Shown here: positions 1-6,129 of the stretch, in pieces | Position numbering within the stretch: position 1 is the stretch's first letter | Layout: every line of letters begins with the position of its first letter | Origin: Gammaproteobacteria bacterium | GTDB lineage: Bacteria > Pseudomonadota > Gammaproteobacteria > Thiohalorhabdales > Thiohalorhabdaceae | Assembly: GCA_018609925.1 (NCBI GenBank) | Contig: JAHEOG010000128.1 | Span: 1 to 6,465, forward strand | Reading direction: 5' to 3' | DNA: 6,465 nucleotides | Notes under the pieces: generated by a model | Databases searched by the model: none | The model's input: only the letters and a program-made list of their open reading frames with translations | What the model was told of the DNA's origin: nothing | Translations under genes and position numbers: made by a program

Positions 1-142
1 CCACCCCCAGCCCGGCCACTCCCAGCGACCAGGCCACGTCCACCACCCCCGCATTGCGGGTGCGCCATTGCAGGTACCACAGGCCGGCCATGAGCCCGGC
101 CATGGCCAGCCAACCCCACCCCAGCAGCGCCCCGACGCTCAT
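1..142 (-). CDS. DUF1295 family membrane protein, N-terminal part (runs off the left edge)
   Basis: Only the first 47 codons are in the window. The translation starts MSVGALLGWGWLAMAGLMAG, which is a hydrophobic first membrane segment, followed by WYLQWRTRNAGVVDVAWSLG. The pattern R-N-A-G-V-V-D-V-x-W-S is typical of the start of DUF1295 proteins (COG3752), which are integral membrane relatives of the steroid 5-alpha-reductase and isoprenylcysteine methyltransferase fold. The ATG overlaps the stop of the DUF2878 gene as ATGA, and GGAGGG sits six bases upstream of it, so the start is well supported. It is the sixth gene of the operon. The family has no firmly established reaction that I can cite. 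Its place beside fatty-acid-modifying enzymes suggests a reductase or accessory role in the inner membrane. The family call rests on a short stretch. Confidence 0.75.
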   Translation of the reverse strand, partial: MSVGALLGWGWLAMAGLMAGLWYLQWRTRNAGVVDVAWSLGVAGLGV

Positions 143-720
143 TCCGTACCCTCCGGTTCCAGCCTGGGAGCCCTTTCGCGCAAGCCCCGGCCACACCAAT
201 CGTGGAGCCGCAGGAGGATCGGCATGGCCAGGGCCCACTCCACCGCGACCAGGGACAGGGCCCAGCCCGCGCCGTGGGGGAGCGCCACCGCCCCGAGCTC
301 GGCCCCGCCCAGGTAGGCCAGCGGTCCCCCGAGCGCCCCCAGGACCATCCCCAGCCCGGGCCGTCCCGCCAGCCAGTAGACGGAGGTGGTCAGGGCGGTT
401 GCGAAGTTCATCCAAAGTGCCACCATCCAGAGCCGGGTGGGCGGCACGAGCCCGGCCTCCCCCGGGAAATGTAGGACCCCGGACAGCACCAGCACCGAAT
501 CGCCCAGATACCCCACGACCCCGGCGACAAGCGGGAGGATCCCCTCAACCATCCCCGTCCGGGACGGGCTCAGGGCGAGGTGGAGCGCCAGCAGGCCGGC
601 CACCACCCAGGGCCCCAGCCAGGCCATGCCGTGGGCTGCGCCCAGGATGCAGGCGAACCAGCCCGCATTCAGGGCCACCAGATTGACCGCGATCCGGGTC
701 CTGGAAGGCGAACCGGTCAC
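139..720 (-). CDS. DUF2878 family inner-membrane protein
   Basis: A 193-residue, strongly hydrophobic protein with about five or six predicted membrane segments, roughly at residues 11-28, 33-50, 60-80, 97-117, 122-147 and 152-170. Recognisable stretches are NLVALNAGWFACILGAA near the N-terminus, GYLGDSVL at 70-77, LWMVALWMNFATALTTSVYW at 97-116 and GGPLAYLGGAELGA at 131-144. They fit DUF2878, a small membrane family often seen next to CFA-synthase and DUF1365 genes. The biochemical role is unknown. The start is a GTG that overlaps the TGA of the upstream CFA-like gene (GTGA), with a weak GGGGAA ribosome-binding site. The frame stays open for more than 1 kb upstream of this GTG, but that extension is antisense-type shadow under the CFA-like gene and is not part of the protein. 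Confidence 0.85.
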   Translation of the reverse strand: MTGSPSRTRIAVNLVALNAGWFACILGAAHGMAWLGPWVVAGLLALHLALSPSRTGMVEGILPLVAGVVGYLGDSVLVLSGVLHFPGEAGLVPPTRLWMVALWMNFATALTTSVYWLAGRPGLGMVLGALGGPLAYLGGAELGAVALPHGAGWALSLVAVEWALAMPILLRLHDWCGRGLRERAPRLEPEGTE

Positions 721-2006
721 CGCTCTTCCCCGGATCCGAGTGCCGCGGACGGGATCTCCTCGCCGCGGGCACGGGGGCCCGCCAGCATCAGCTGGAAGTC
801 GGCGATATGGCGCTCCGCGAACCCTGCCTCGCAGTACTGCAGGTAGTAGTCCCAGAGCCGGATGAAGCGCTCCGGATACCCCAGCCTGCGGACGTCCTCG
901 AGCCGGGACCGGAAGCGGTGGCGCCAGGCCCGCAGGGTCTCGGCGTAATGGGGCGTCAGATCCGCCAGGTGGGTCGGACGCAGGTCGCTCCCGGCGCCTG
1001 CCGCGGACACCAGGGCCCCCAGGGAGGGACAGTGGCTGCCGGGGAAGACATAGCGCTGGATGAAGTCCACCGAGCGCCGGTATTCGGGATAGTACTGCTC
1101 GCCCGTGGCAATGAACTGGACGAGCATCCGTCCTGCGGGATCCAGCACCCGGGCGCTGTGGCGGAAAAAGGACTCGAGGTGGTCCCGGCCCACAGCCTCG
1201 ATCATCTCGATGGCTACCACCTTGTCGTACCGGCCCGACAGCTCGCGGTAATCCTGCTGGAGGAGGGTAACCCGGTTCTGGATACCGGCCTCCCTGACGC
1301 GCCGGGCTGCCCATTGGTACTGGGCCGGGGACAGGGTCGTGGTGGTGACGTGGCAGCCGTAGTGGCTGGCGGCATGGATGGCGAAGCTCCCCCATCCGGT
1401 ACCGATCTCCAGGACGCGATCGCCCGGACGGAGATCCAGCTTGCGACAGATCCGGTCCAGCTTGTTGCGCTGCGCCTCCTCCAGGCTGGCCCCGGGATGG
1501 GGGAAGAGCGCGCACGAGTAGGTAAGGCTCCGGTCCAGGAACAAGGCGAACAGGGCATTGCCCAGGTCGTAGTGGTCCCGGATGTTGCGCCGGCTGCCCC
1601 GGGGAGTGTTGCGGCGCAGGGCTTGACCGCAGCGCCGAACCCGATCGGCCAGGGCGCTGCCGCCCTCCAGGTCGCTGCGACCCAGACCCCGGAGGGTGGC
1701 CCGGAACAGCCCCGCCAGGTTGTCGCAGTCCCAGTCCCCGTCCAGATAGGCGGCCGCCGCCCCCAAGCTGCCCCCGGCGAGCAGGCGGCAATAGAAGCGC
1801 GGACGGTGGACCTCGACCTGAGCGCACAGGTCGGGCGGAGCGCCGTCATCGCCGAACCGCAGACTGCCCTCGGCGTCGCGCACCACGATCCGGCCGGCGC
1901 TCAGTGCCTGTAGCCGGCGGTGCAGAAGCCCGCGTGCCCGCCGCTCCAACCAGTTCGGCGATCGGGCCAGCGCGCGGTGCCTGTCCGGTGGAGTCTGCAG
2001 GCTCAT
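717..2006 (-). CDS. Cyclopropane-fatty-acid synthase-like SAM-dependent methyltransferase
   Basis: A 429-residue, probably cytosolic, membrane-associating enzyme of the CFA synthase family (COG2230). E. coli Cfa, at 382 residues, is shorter. The family transfers a carbon from S-adenosylmethionine to the double bond of an unsaturated phospholipid acyl chain. Visible features are an N-terminal lipid-binding-type region (about 15-130), the HYDLGN motif at 145-150, SCA with C165 (equivalent to E. coli C139), the SAM-binding loop VLEIGTGWG at 198-206, MIEAVG with E270 (equivalent to E239), FPG at 321-323, and a C-terminal YYLQYCEAGF stretch with Y388 (equivalent to Y317). The position matching E. 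coli H266 appears to be Q297 (LVQFIA instead of LHTIG), so the bicarbonate site differs and the product may be a methylated or methylene chain. The ATG overlaps the DUF1365 stop (ATGA) and has AAGGGG seven bases upstream. Confidence is high for the family, modest for the product. Confidence 0.93.
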   Translation of the reverse strand: MSLQTPPDRHRALARSPNWLERRARGLLHRRLQALSAGRIVVRDAEGSLRFGDDGAPPDLCAQVEVHRPRFYCRLLAGGSLGAAAAYLDGDWDCDNLAGLFRATLRGLGRSDLEGGSALADRVRRCGQALRRNTPRGSRRNIRDHYDLGNALFALFLDRSLTYSCALFPHPGASLEEAQRNKLDRICRKLDLRPGDRVLEIGTGWGSFAIHAASHYGCHVTTTTLSPAQYQWAARRVREAGIQNRVTLLQQDYRELSGRYDKVVAIEMIEAVGRDHLESFFRHSARVLDPAGRMLVQFIATGEQYYPEYRRSVDFIQRYVFPGSHCPSLGALVSAAGAGSDLRPTHLADLTPHYAETLRAWRHRFRSRLEDVRRLGYPERFIRLWDYYLQYCEAGFAERHIADFQLMLAGPRARGEEIPSAALGSGEER

Positions 2007-2782
2007 GGGCCTTCCCCTTCAGCGCCTTCCCGTTTGGCCGGGTGGGTATGGAAGGGGGCCCCCTTCCACCAGAGGCGCAGGGCCTGCCAATGGATCGCGG
2101 CGGTAACCTTGCGGGTAAGGAGGGAATGGCGCAGGAGCGTCCACGCCAGGGCGGTCCCCGTGAGTGGACGCCGCTCCAGGACCAAGGCCGCCTCGAAATC
2201 CAGGCGACCGTAGCGTTCGTTGCGCATGACGACCGACAGGCGCGGACCGGGCTTGGTGAATCGCCAGTCGTAGACATAGCCCATGGCCATGAACGGCGAG
2301 ACATGGAAGGCCTTCCAGAACCGGTAGCGATGGCCGCCCGGTCGCAGGGTCCGGGACGGATCGAGCACGTAGCAGTGGCGCTCGCCCCAAGGGGTGTTGT
2401 GGACCTCCGCCACGATGGCCTCAAGCGCGCTTTCCGTCCGGTCCCAGCAGTAAAAGAAGCTCACCGGATTGAAGACATAGCCGAGCTGGCGGGGATGGGT
2501 CAGGAGGCGGATGGGGCCCTCCGGACGCCGCCCAATGCGCTCGGTCACCAGGTCACGCACGCTGGCATCCAGGGGGACAGCCGGGTCCCCCAGGTGGTCG
2601 CTGCGGTGGAAAGCAACCACATTGGACCGATCCACCGACCACAGCCATCGCCGCCGGAAGACGCCCTGCAGCTCGGAGAGGTCGAGGTAGAGATAGGCCA
2701 CCCGGTACCGGAAGAGATGGGATACCGGCCAGTTCCGCCGATGCTGGACCGTGCCGAAGTAGAGGGCGCTCGTGGCGCTCAT
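2003..2782 (-). CDS. DUF1365 family protein
   Basis: A 259-residue protein with the full DUF1365 (COG3496) signature. It begins ALYFGTVQHRRNWPVSHLFR (6-25), then LTHPRQLGYVFNPVSFFYCW (94-113), AEVHNTPWGERHCYVLD (125-141), KAFHVSPFMAMGYVYDW (157-173), and the C-terminal KVTAAIHWQALRLWWKGAPF (225-244). No signal peptide or clear membrane segment is seen. Conserved His, Asn and Tyr residues in these blocks hint at an enzyme, but no reaction is proven to my knowledge. The family commonly lies between a COG2907 FAD protein and a CFA-like methyltransferase, exactly as here, so it probably acts on the same lipid. The ATG overlaps the upstream stop (ATGA), with GGAGG seven bases away. The open frame extends further upstream under the FAD-protein gene. 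That part is rejected because DUF1365 proteins start just before ALYFG. Confidence 0.92.
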   Translation of the reverse strand: MSATSALYFGTVQHRRNWPVSHLFRYRVAYLYLDLSELQGVFRRRWLWSVDRSNVVAFHRSDHLGDPAVPLDASVRDLVTERIGRRPEGPIRLLTHPRQLGYVFNPVSFFYCWDRTESALEAIVAEVHNTPWGERHCYVLDPSRTLRPGGHRYRFWKAFHVSPFMAMGYVYDWRFTKPGPRLSVVMRNERYGRLDFEAALVLERRPLTGTALAWTLLRHSLLTRKVTAAIHWQALRLWWKGAPFHTHPAKREGAEGEGP

Positions 2783-4050
2783 ATCGGCTCCTCCAGCGCC
2801 GGGCTGTAGGCCCTGGCTACCGCCAGCGCGCTGCGCACGCCGTCCTCGTGGAAGCCAAAGCCCCAGTAGGCACCGCAAAAGGAGGTCCGCCGGGCCCGGA
2901 TCAGCTCGCCGTGGCGGGCCTGGGCCCGGTTCCACCCGGCGGTGAACCGGGGGTGACGAAAGCGGTACCGGCCGATGACCCGCTCCGCGGCGACCAACCC
3001 GGCGTCGTTGAGGGTCAGGCAGTACACGGACGGACCCGGGATCCCCTGGAGGAGATTGAGGTTGTAGGTAACCGTCACCCCCTCCCCTGCCCGGCTGGGG
3101 CACCGGTAGTTCCAGGCCGCCCAGGTCCGCCGGTTGCGGGGGAGGACCGAGGTGTCGGTATGCAGCACCGCCTCGTTGACGCCGTAAGGGAAGGCGGACA
3201 GGACCTCGCGCTCCACCGGGGTGGGTCGCTCTAGCAGGTCGAGCGCCTGATCGGCATGGCAGGCCAGCACCACCTCGTCGAAGGCCTCGGCCTCGCCGTC
3301 GGCCCGCACCAGCGTGATCCCGTCACCGCCGCGGCGCACGGCGCGGATCGGGACACCCAATCGCAAATCGCCCCGAAAACGGGCCAGGAGGGCGTCCACG
3401 TAGCGCCGGGCCCGCCCCTGGACGGTGCGCCACTGGGGGCGCTTCCCGAGGGGATCAAGCATGGCGTGGCTTGCCAGGAACTCGGCCACGAAGCGTACGG
3501 GGAATTCGGCGAAGATCTCGGCTGGACACGACCAAAGGGAGGCACCCAGCGGTAGCAGGTAGTGGTCCACGAAGGCCTGGCTGTACCGGTTGTCGTGGAC
3601 GAACTCCGATACGGTGCGTCGCTCATCGGGGTCCTCCAGAAGGGCCCGGGCCGCGCCCGCGAATCGCGCAATGTCGCGAAGCATCCGATAGAACCGGGGG
3701 CGGACCAGGTTCTTTCGCTGGCCGAAGACCCGATGGAGGGAATCGGCGCCGGCCCACTCGAGATCCGCGCGGTCGCAGCGGACACTGAAGCTCATGTCCG
3801 AGGCCTGCGACGGGACTCCGAGCTCCTCCAGAAGGGCGGTAAACCGGGGATAGCTCCCAGGATTGAAGACAATGAAGCCGATGTCCAGGGCGGACGGCTC
3901 CCGGGAGCCTTCCAGCAGGACGGTGTGGCTGTGCCCTCCGGGGCGAGGCTCGGCCTCGAAGAGGCTCACCCGATGGGCCCGGGCCAATCGGTCGGCGGCG
4001 ACCAGCCCCGAAACTCCCGCCCCGATCACCGCCACCCGCTTTTCGCTCAC
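2779..4050 (-). CDS. FAD-dependent amine-oxidase-like oxidoreductase (COG2907 type)
   Basis: A 423-residue flavoprotein. The N-terminal Rossmann motif VIGAGVSGL (8-16, with G10, G12 and G15) is followed by E32 at the end of the second strand (SLFEAEPRPGGHSHT), the usual contact for the FAD ribose. The C-terminal FCGAYWGFGFHEDGVRSA (391-408) is the second FAD-binding block of the amine oxidase and phytoene desaturase fold. The body has family-like blocks DIGFIVFNPGSYPRF, VRFVAEFLASHAML and WAAWNY. COG2907 proteins are annotated only as predicted NAD/FAD-binding proteins. The fold allows desaturation or other oxidation of the acyl chain. The start chosen is a GTG that overlaps the desaturase stop (GTGA), with GGAGGG six bases upstream. 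Starting further upstream would add 44 residues of non-family sequence before the dinucleotide fold. It is the second gene of the operon, so its substrate is likely a membrane lipid. Confidence 0.9.
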   Translation of the reverse strand: MSEKRVAVIGAGVSGLVAADRLARAHRVSLFEAEPRPGGHSHTVLLEGSREPSALDIGFIVFNPGSYPRFTALLEELGVPSQASDMSFSVRCDRADLEWAGADSLHRVFGQRKNLVRPRFYRMLRDIARFAGAARALLEDPDERRTVSEFVHDNRYSQAFVDHYLLPLGASLWSCPAEIFAEFPVRFVAEFLASHAMLDPLGKRPQWRTVQGRARRYVDALLARFRGDLRLGVPIRAVRRGGDGITLVRADGEAEAFDEVVLACHADQALDLLERPTPVEREVLSAFPYGVNEAVLHTDTSVLPRNRRTWAAWNYRCPSRAGEGVTVTYNLNLLQGIPGPSVYCLTLNDAGLVAAERVIGRYRFRHPRFTAGWNRAQARHGELIRARRTSFCGAYWGFGFHEDGVRSALAVARAYSPALEEPI

Positions 4051-4991
4051 CGTTGTCCCTCCGCTGCCCCGGCCGGTGACGGGGCCGGACGATGGACCCG
4101 GCCTGGGATCGGCCGCAGGTCCCAGATCAGACCCAGCGCCGCTAGGCCCCGCAAGAGCCAATAGGTGGGATCCACCTCCCACCGACGGAAGCCTTGGCAG
4201 GCGGAGGAGGGAGCGAAGTGGTGGTTGTTGTGCCAGCCCTCCCCCAGGGTTACCAGGGAGAGGAGGCCGTTGTTGCGGCTATCGTCGGCCGTGGCGAAGC
4301 GCCGCCGACCCCAGCGGTGGGCCAGCGAGTTGATGGTGTAGGTGCCATGATAGAGGGCCACCGTGGAAACAAAGAACCCCCACACCAGCATCTGGAAACC
4401 GTTCGTGCCCGCGGCGGGCGCCCAGGCGGCCAGGGCCTCCCCCAGACCGTAGGCAAGGCCAGCGAGTCCCAGGAAGGGCAGAGCCTCCAGACGGTTCACC
4501 CAAACCAGCTCCGGGAACCGGCGCCAGTCCCGGATGTAGCCCCAGGGCGTGGCGTAGTTCGCGGGATCCAAGAACCAGCCCATGTGCGAATGGAACAGGC
4601 CCACCCGGGCCGGGGAGTGGACGTCTTGGGGCCCGTCGGCATGGGCGTGGTGACGGCGGTGGTGGCCGGCCCACCACAGCGGGCCGCGCTGCCCCGCGGT
4701 ACAGCCCAGCAGCGCCATGACGAGCTGGAAGGCCCGCGAGGTGCGGAAGGCACGGTGGGCGAAGTAGCGGTGATAGAACCCGGTAATGAAGGCCATGCGC
4801 GCCAGGTAGAGGACCGTCGCCACCGTCACCGCCGTCGCGGAAGCTCCCACCCAGAGCACGCCCAAGCAGCCCAGATGGAGCCCGATGAATGCGGCCCAGC
4901 GGAGGGCGGTCAGGCCCTTGCCCGGGTCTAGCCCGCGATCGTCGTCGGGGCTGTCGCCGAGCAGCCAGCGTAACCAGGCGGACCTAGCCAT
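4047..4991 (-). CDS. Membrane acyl-CoA/acyl-lipid desaturase (delta-9 type)
   Basis: A 314-residue di-iron membrane desaturase (COG1398). The three histidine boxes are clear: HRYFAH (74-79), HHRRHH (110-115) and HNNHH (254-258). Further family features are HSHMGW (134-139) and NSLAH (221-225), which supplies extra iron ligands. Hydrophobic stretches at about 31-50, 52-71, 168-190 and 198-216 fit two membrane hairpins. It uses O2 and electrons from a ferredoxin or cytochrome-type donor to put a cis double bond into a saturated acyl chain. Whether it acts on acyl-CoA or on phospholipid cannot be read here. It is the promoter-proximal gene of the operon and could supply the double bond used by the CFA-like enzyme. 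The ATG is preceded by GGAGG with eight bases of spacing. Both ends and the length are normal for the bacterial family. Confidence 0.95.
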   Translation of the reverse strand: MARSAWLRWLLGDSPDDDRGLDPGKGLTALRWAAFIGLHLGCLGVLWVGASATAVTVATVLYLARMAFITGFYHRYFAHRAFRTSRAFQLVMALLGCTAGQRGPLWWAGHHRRHHAHADGPQDVHSPARVGLFHSHMGWFLDPANYATPWGYIRDWRRFPELVWVNRLEALPFLGLAGLAYGLGEALAAWAPAAGTNGFQMLVWGFFVSTVALYHGTYTINSLAHRWGRRRFATADDSRNNGLLSLVTLGEGWHNNHHFAPSSACQGFRRWEVDPTYWLLRGLAALGLIWDLRPIPGRVHRPAPSPAGAAEGQR

Positions 4992-4999
4992 GAATAGCG

Positions 5000-5004
5000 C
5001 CTCC
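5000..5004 (-). promoter_or_regulatory. Ribosome-binding site of the desaturase gene
   Basis: On the minus strand this reads GGAGG, eight bases before the ATG at 4991. It fixes the start of the first operon gene and is the only entry site not embedded in an upstream coding sequence. Confidence 0.75.
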
Positions 5005-5091
5005 GGCCCCGGACGACCCCGGGCATCCCCAAGAGGCAGGGACCTGACCCGGATAGCGGGCCGGGCTGGGGGCGTGGCGGGAAGGGCGTGG

Positions 5092-5105
5092 CCGTCCTGG
5101 GACGG
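5092..5105 (-). other. Leader hairpin CCGTCC/GGACGG
   Basis: A perfect six-base inverted repeat separated by two bases. In RNA the innermost pair would open to leave a five-base stem and a four-base loop. It lies in the predicted 5' leader of the operon, about 100 bases before the start codon. No T-run follows it on the minus strand, so it is not an intrinsic terminator. It could be an operator or an mRNA-stability hairpin, or chance in GC-rich DNA. Confidence 0.3.
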
Positions 5106-5111
5106 AATGAA

Positions 5112-5126
5112 CGTTTTGGGCGTTTT
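5112..5126. repeat. Short direct repeat CGTTTT-GGG-CGTTTT
   Basis: Two identical six-base units occur with a 9-base period, at 5112-5117 and 5121-5126. On the minus strand they read AAAACG-CCC-AAAACG, immediately downstream of the candidate -10 box. Being A/T-rich inside a GC-rich leader, they stand out and could be part of a promoter or operator. Confidence 0.45.
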
Positions 5127-5155
5127 AGTCTCGGGGTGGACCTCCCTCCTGTCAA
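5127..5155 (-). promoter_or_regulatory. Candidate promoter of the lipid operon
   Basis: On the minus strand TTGACA (5155-5150) is a perfect sigma-70 -35 box. It is followed by a 17-base spacer and GAGACT (5132-5127), which matches TATAAT at only three of six positions. Transcription would begin near 5120, giving a leader of about 130 bases. A strong -35 with a poor -10 suits a regulated promoter, possibly controlled by the upstream MerR-family protein or by an alternative sigma factor. No experimental support is visible. Confidence 0.45.
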
Positions 5156-5195
5156 GCCCTATCTCACATCCAGAAAGGCAAGCCCCCGGGAATGA

Positions 5196-5226
5196 TGCCT
5201 GCCCCTATATATCTAAGGGAGCGGCA
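5196..5226. other. AT-rich imperfect hairpin downstream of the regulator gene
   Basis: TGCC (5196-5199) pairs with GGCA (5223-5226) and CCCT (5203-5206) pairs with AGGG (5216-5219), around an ATATATCTA loop. On the minus strand, the direction of the regulator gene, no T-run follows, so termination there would be poor. On the plus strand it is followed by CTTGTTTT, which looks like a weak terminator for stray antisense transcription. The AT-rich loop could equally be a -10-like element. Confidence 0.25.
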
Positions 5227-5232
5227 CTTGTT

Positions 5233-5260
5233 TTGATCGGATTGACGGATTTGTGATCAA
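5233..5260. promoter_or_regulatory. TTGATC inverted repeat, possible operator
   Basis: TTGATC (5233-5238) and GATCAA (5255-5260) form perfect six-base arms 16 bases apart. The two TGATC cores start exactly 20 bases apart (5234 and 5254), about two helical turns. The right arm covers the TGA stop codon of the regulator gene. The region is AT-rich compared with its surroundings. An operator for the regulator is possible, but it is about 80 bases upstream of the promoter candidate. Confidence 0.25.
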
Positions 5261-6129
5261 GGGGCCCGAAATCCGCGCACCATGTCGGCCATCTCCCCCA
5301 TAGAGGCGCCAAAGCGGGCGGGACCCGGGGGGCGCCGGCCCAGGATCTGGCAGGCGGGGCCGCCCGCGAGGAGCGGGCAGTCCACCCCGGCGATCTCCAG
5401 GGCGTCGAGCCAGGCCCGGGTCTGGCGTTCCAAGCTCGGGGTATCGGGGGCAGCCCCAAGGGCGAGCCAGACCAGCTCCGGCTTTTCCTCATGGGCAGCC
5501 CGTGCCAGGGCCCCCTCCGGGACAAAGGCCCCCAGGTTGACCGGCCGCCACCCCTCCGCGGCTAGAACGGTGGCGGCCATCAAGGTGGGTAGGGTGTAGG
5601 GATCGCTTTCGGGGGCCCCGCCTAGGGCGACCGGGGCGCCCGGATCCGGCGGCGGAAGCAGGTCCCGCAGCCGGTCCAGGATGTGGGTGCAGATATCCAC
5701 CCCCCGGTGCTCAACGAAGATCCCTGCTTCGCCGTGGTGCCAGAGCTCGCCTATGGAGCGCATGGCCGGGCCCAGGTCCACGTCGATGAGGGTGGCCACC
5801 GGCATGCCCTGGACGAAGCGGCCCACCACCAAGCGCTGGGCCTCCTCCGCCCGACCGCGGATCAGGGCGGTTTCCAGGGGGGAGCGGCCTTCGGCGGCCA
5901 TGGGCGAAACCCCCGCGAGCTCGTCGAGGCCCACCAGATCGGGTCGCAGGACGGGATAGCCGTAGCGGCGGACGAAGGCCAGGCCGGCGCTGCGGGGGAT
6001 CCGGCGGTGGCCCCCGGAGGTTCGCGCGGCGGAGATCAGGCCCTGATCCACCCACCGCTTGAGGGAGGATTCGCTCACCCCGATGGCGTGGGCGAGGTCT
6101 TTTGGGGACAAGGAGCTCTTCATGGCCAT
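5257..6129 (-). CDS. LitR/CarH-family MerR regulator with degenerate B12-binding domain
   Basis: A 290-residue transcription regulator, about the length of CarH. The N-terminal MerR winged helix (about 7-60) contains LSPKDLAHAIGVSESSLKRW (7-26) and RTSGGHRRI (36-44). A helical cap region (about 80-160) has W130, then nine residues, then E140-H141: the W-x9-EH motif that contacts adenosylcobalamin in light-sensing CarH. The Rossmann-like part (about 165-290) has LG (199-200) and AGG (255-257), but D-x-H-x-x-G has become D176-P-Y178-T-L-P181, so the lower-ligand His is Tyr. CarH proteins repress DNA in the dark through AdoCbl-driven tetramers; this protein may use degenerate, indirect or different sensing. 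The start is ATG 6129, with ATG 6123 two codons later as alternative. Neither has a good ribosome-binding site, and a stop lies at 6157-6159. It is the likely regulator of the operon and of the divergent gene. Confidence 0.88.
   Translation of the reverse strand: MAMKSSLSPKDLAHAIGVSESSLKRWVDQGLISAARTSGGHRRIPRSAGLAFVRRYGYPVLRPDLVGLDELAGVSPMAAEGRSPLETALIRGRAEEAQRLVVGRFVQGMPVATLIDVDLGPAMRSIGELWHHGEAGIFVEHRGVDICTHILDRLRDLLPPPDPGAPVALGGAPESDPYTLPTLMAATVLAAEGWRPVNLGAFVPEGALARAAHEEKPELVWLALGAAPDTPSLERQTRAWLDALEIAGVDCPLLAGGPACQILGRRPPGPARFGASMGEMADMVRGFRAP
6110..6115 (+). promoter_or_regulatory. Ribosome-binding site of the divergent lipoprotein gene
   Basis: AAGGAG is followed by six bases and ATG at 6122. 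It lies inside the antisense of the first codons of the regulator gene. It decides the start of the plus-strand gene in favour of ATG 6122 over the later TTG at 6143, which has no such site. Confidence 0.65.

Larger units (their letters stand above)
1..4991 (-). other. Six-gene membrane-lipid-modification operon
   Basis: The order is desaturase, FAD oxidoreductase, DUF1365, CFA-like methyltransferase, DUF2878, DUF1295. Each junction is a 4-base overlap: GTGA at 4047-4050, ATGA at 2779-2782, ATGA at 2003-2006, GTGA at 717-720 and ATGA at 139-142. No room is left for internal promoters or terminators outside coding sequence, so a single coupled transcript from the leader at 4992-5256 is the simplest reading. 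The operon continues past the left edge. Confidence 0.88.

Noticed and set aside
721..1827. Long open frame continuous with the DUF2878 gene, giving a 562-residue reading
   Set aside because: The extra part is proline-, arginine- and glycine-rich shadow sequence in another frame of the CFA-like gene. The GTG at 720 matches the family start and the overlap pattern of the operon.
807..1913. Plus-strand open frame of 368 codons opposite the CFA-like gene
   Set aside because: It is an antisense shadow caused by high GC at third codon positions. The minus strand carries all catalytic motifs.
1904..2809. Plus-strand open frame of 301 codons opposite the DUF1365 gene
   Set aside because: Shadow frame with no recognisable domain. 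The minus-strand protein matches its family from end to end.
2783..3103. Upstream extension of the DUF1365 frame
   Set aside because: It lies under the FAD-protein gene and has no family similarity. The ATG at 2782 has a good ribosome-binding site and the ATGA overlap.
4928..5155. 75-codon minus-strand frame across the operon leader
   Set aside because: Its composition is basic and proline-rich without domain character, it overlaps the desaturase start, and its ATG has no clear ribosome-binding site. It would also start at the -35 box of the promoter candidate.
4885..5256. Plus-strand frame of 123 codons in the leader
   Set aside because: It is antisense to the desaturase start and continues through non-coding DNA, with low-complexity composition and no family resemblance.
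5233..5280. Sigma-E/ChrR-type promoter (TGATC-N18-CGTA)
   Set aside because: TGATC is present twice, but no CGTA-like -10 element lies at the needed spacing on either strand.
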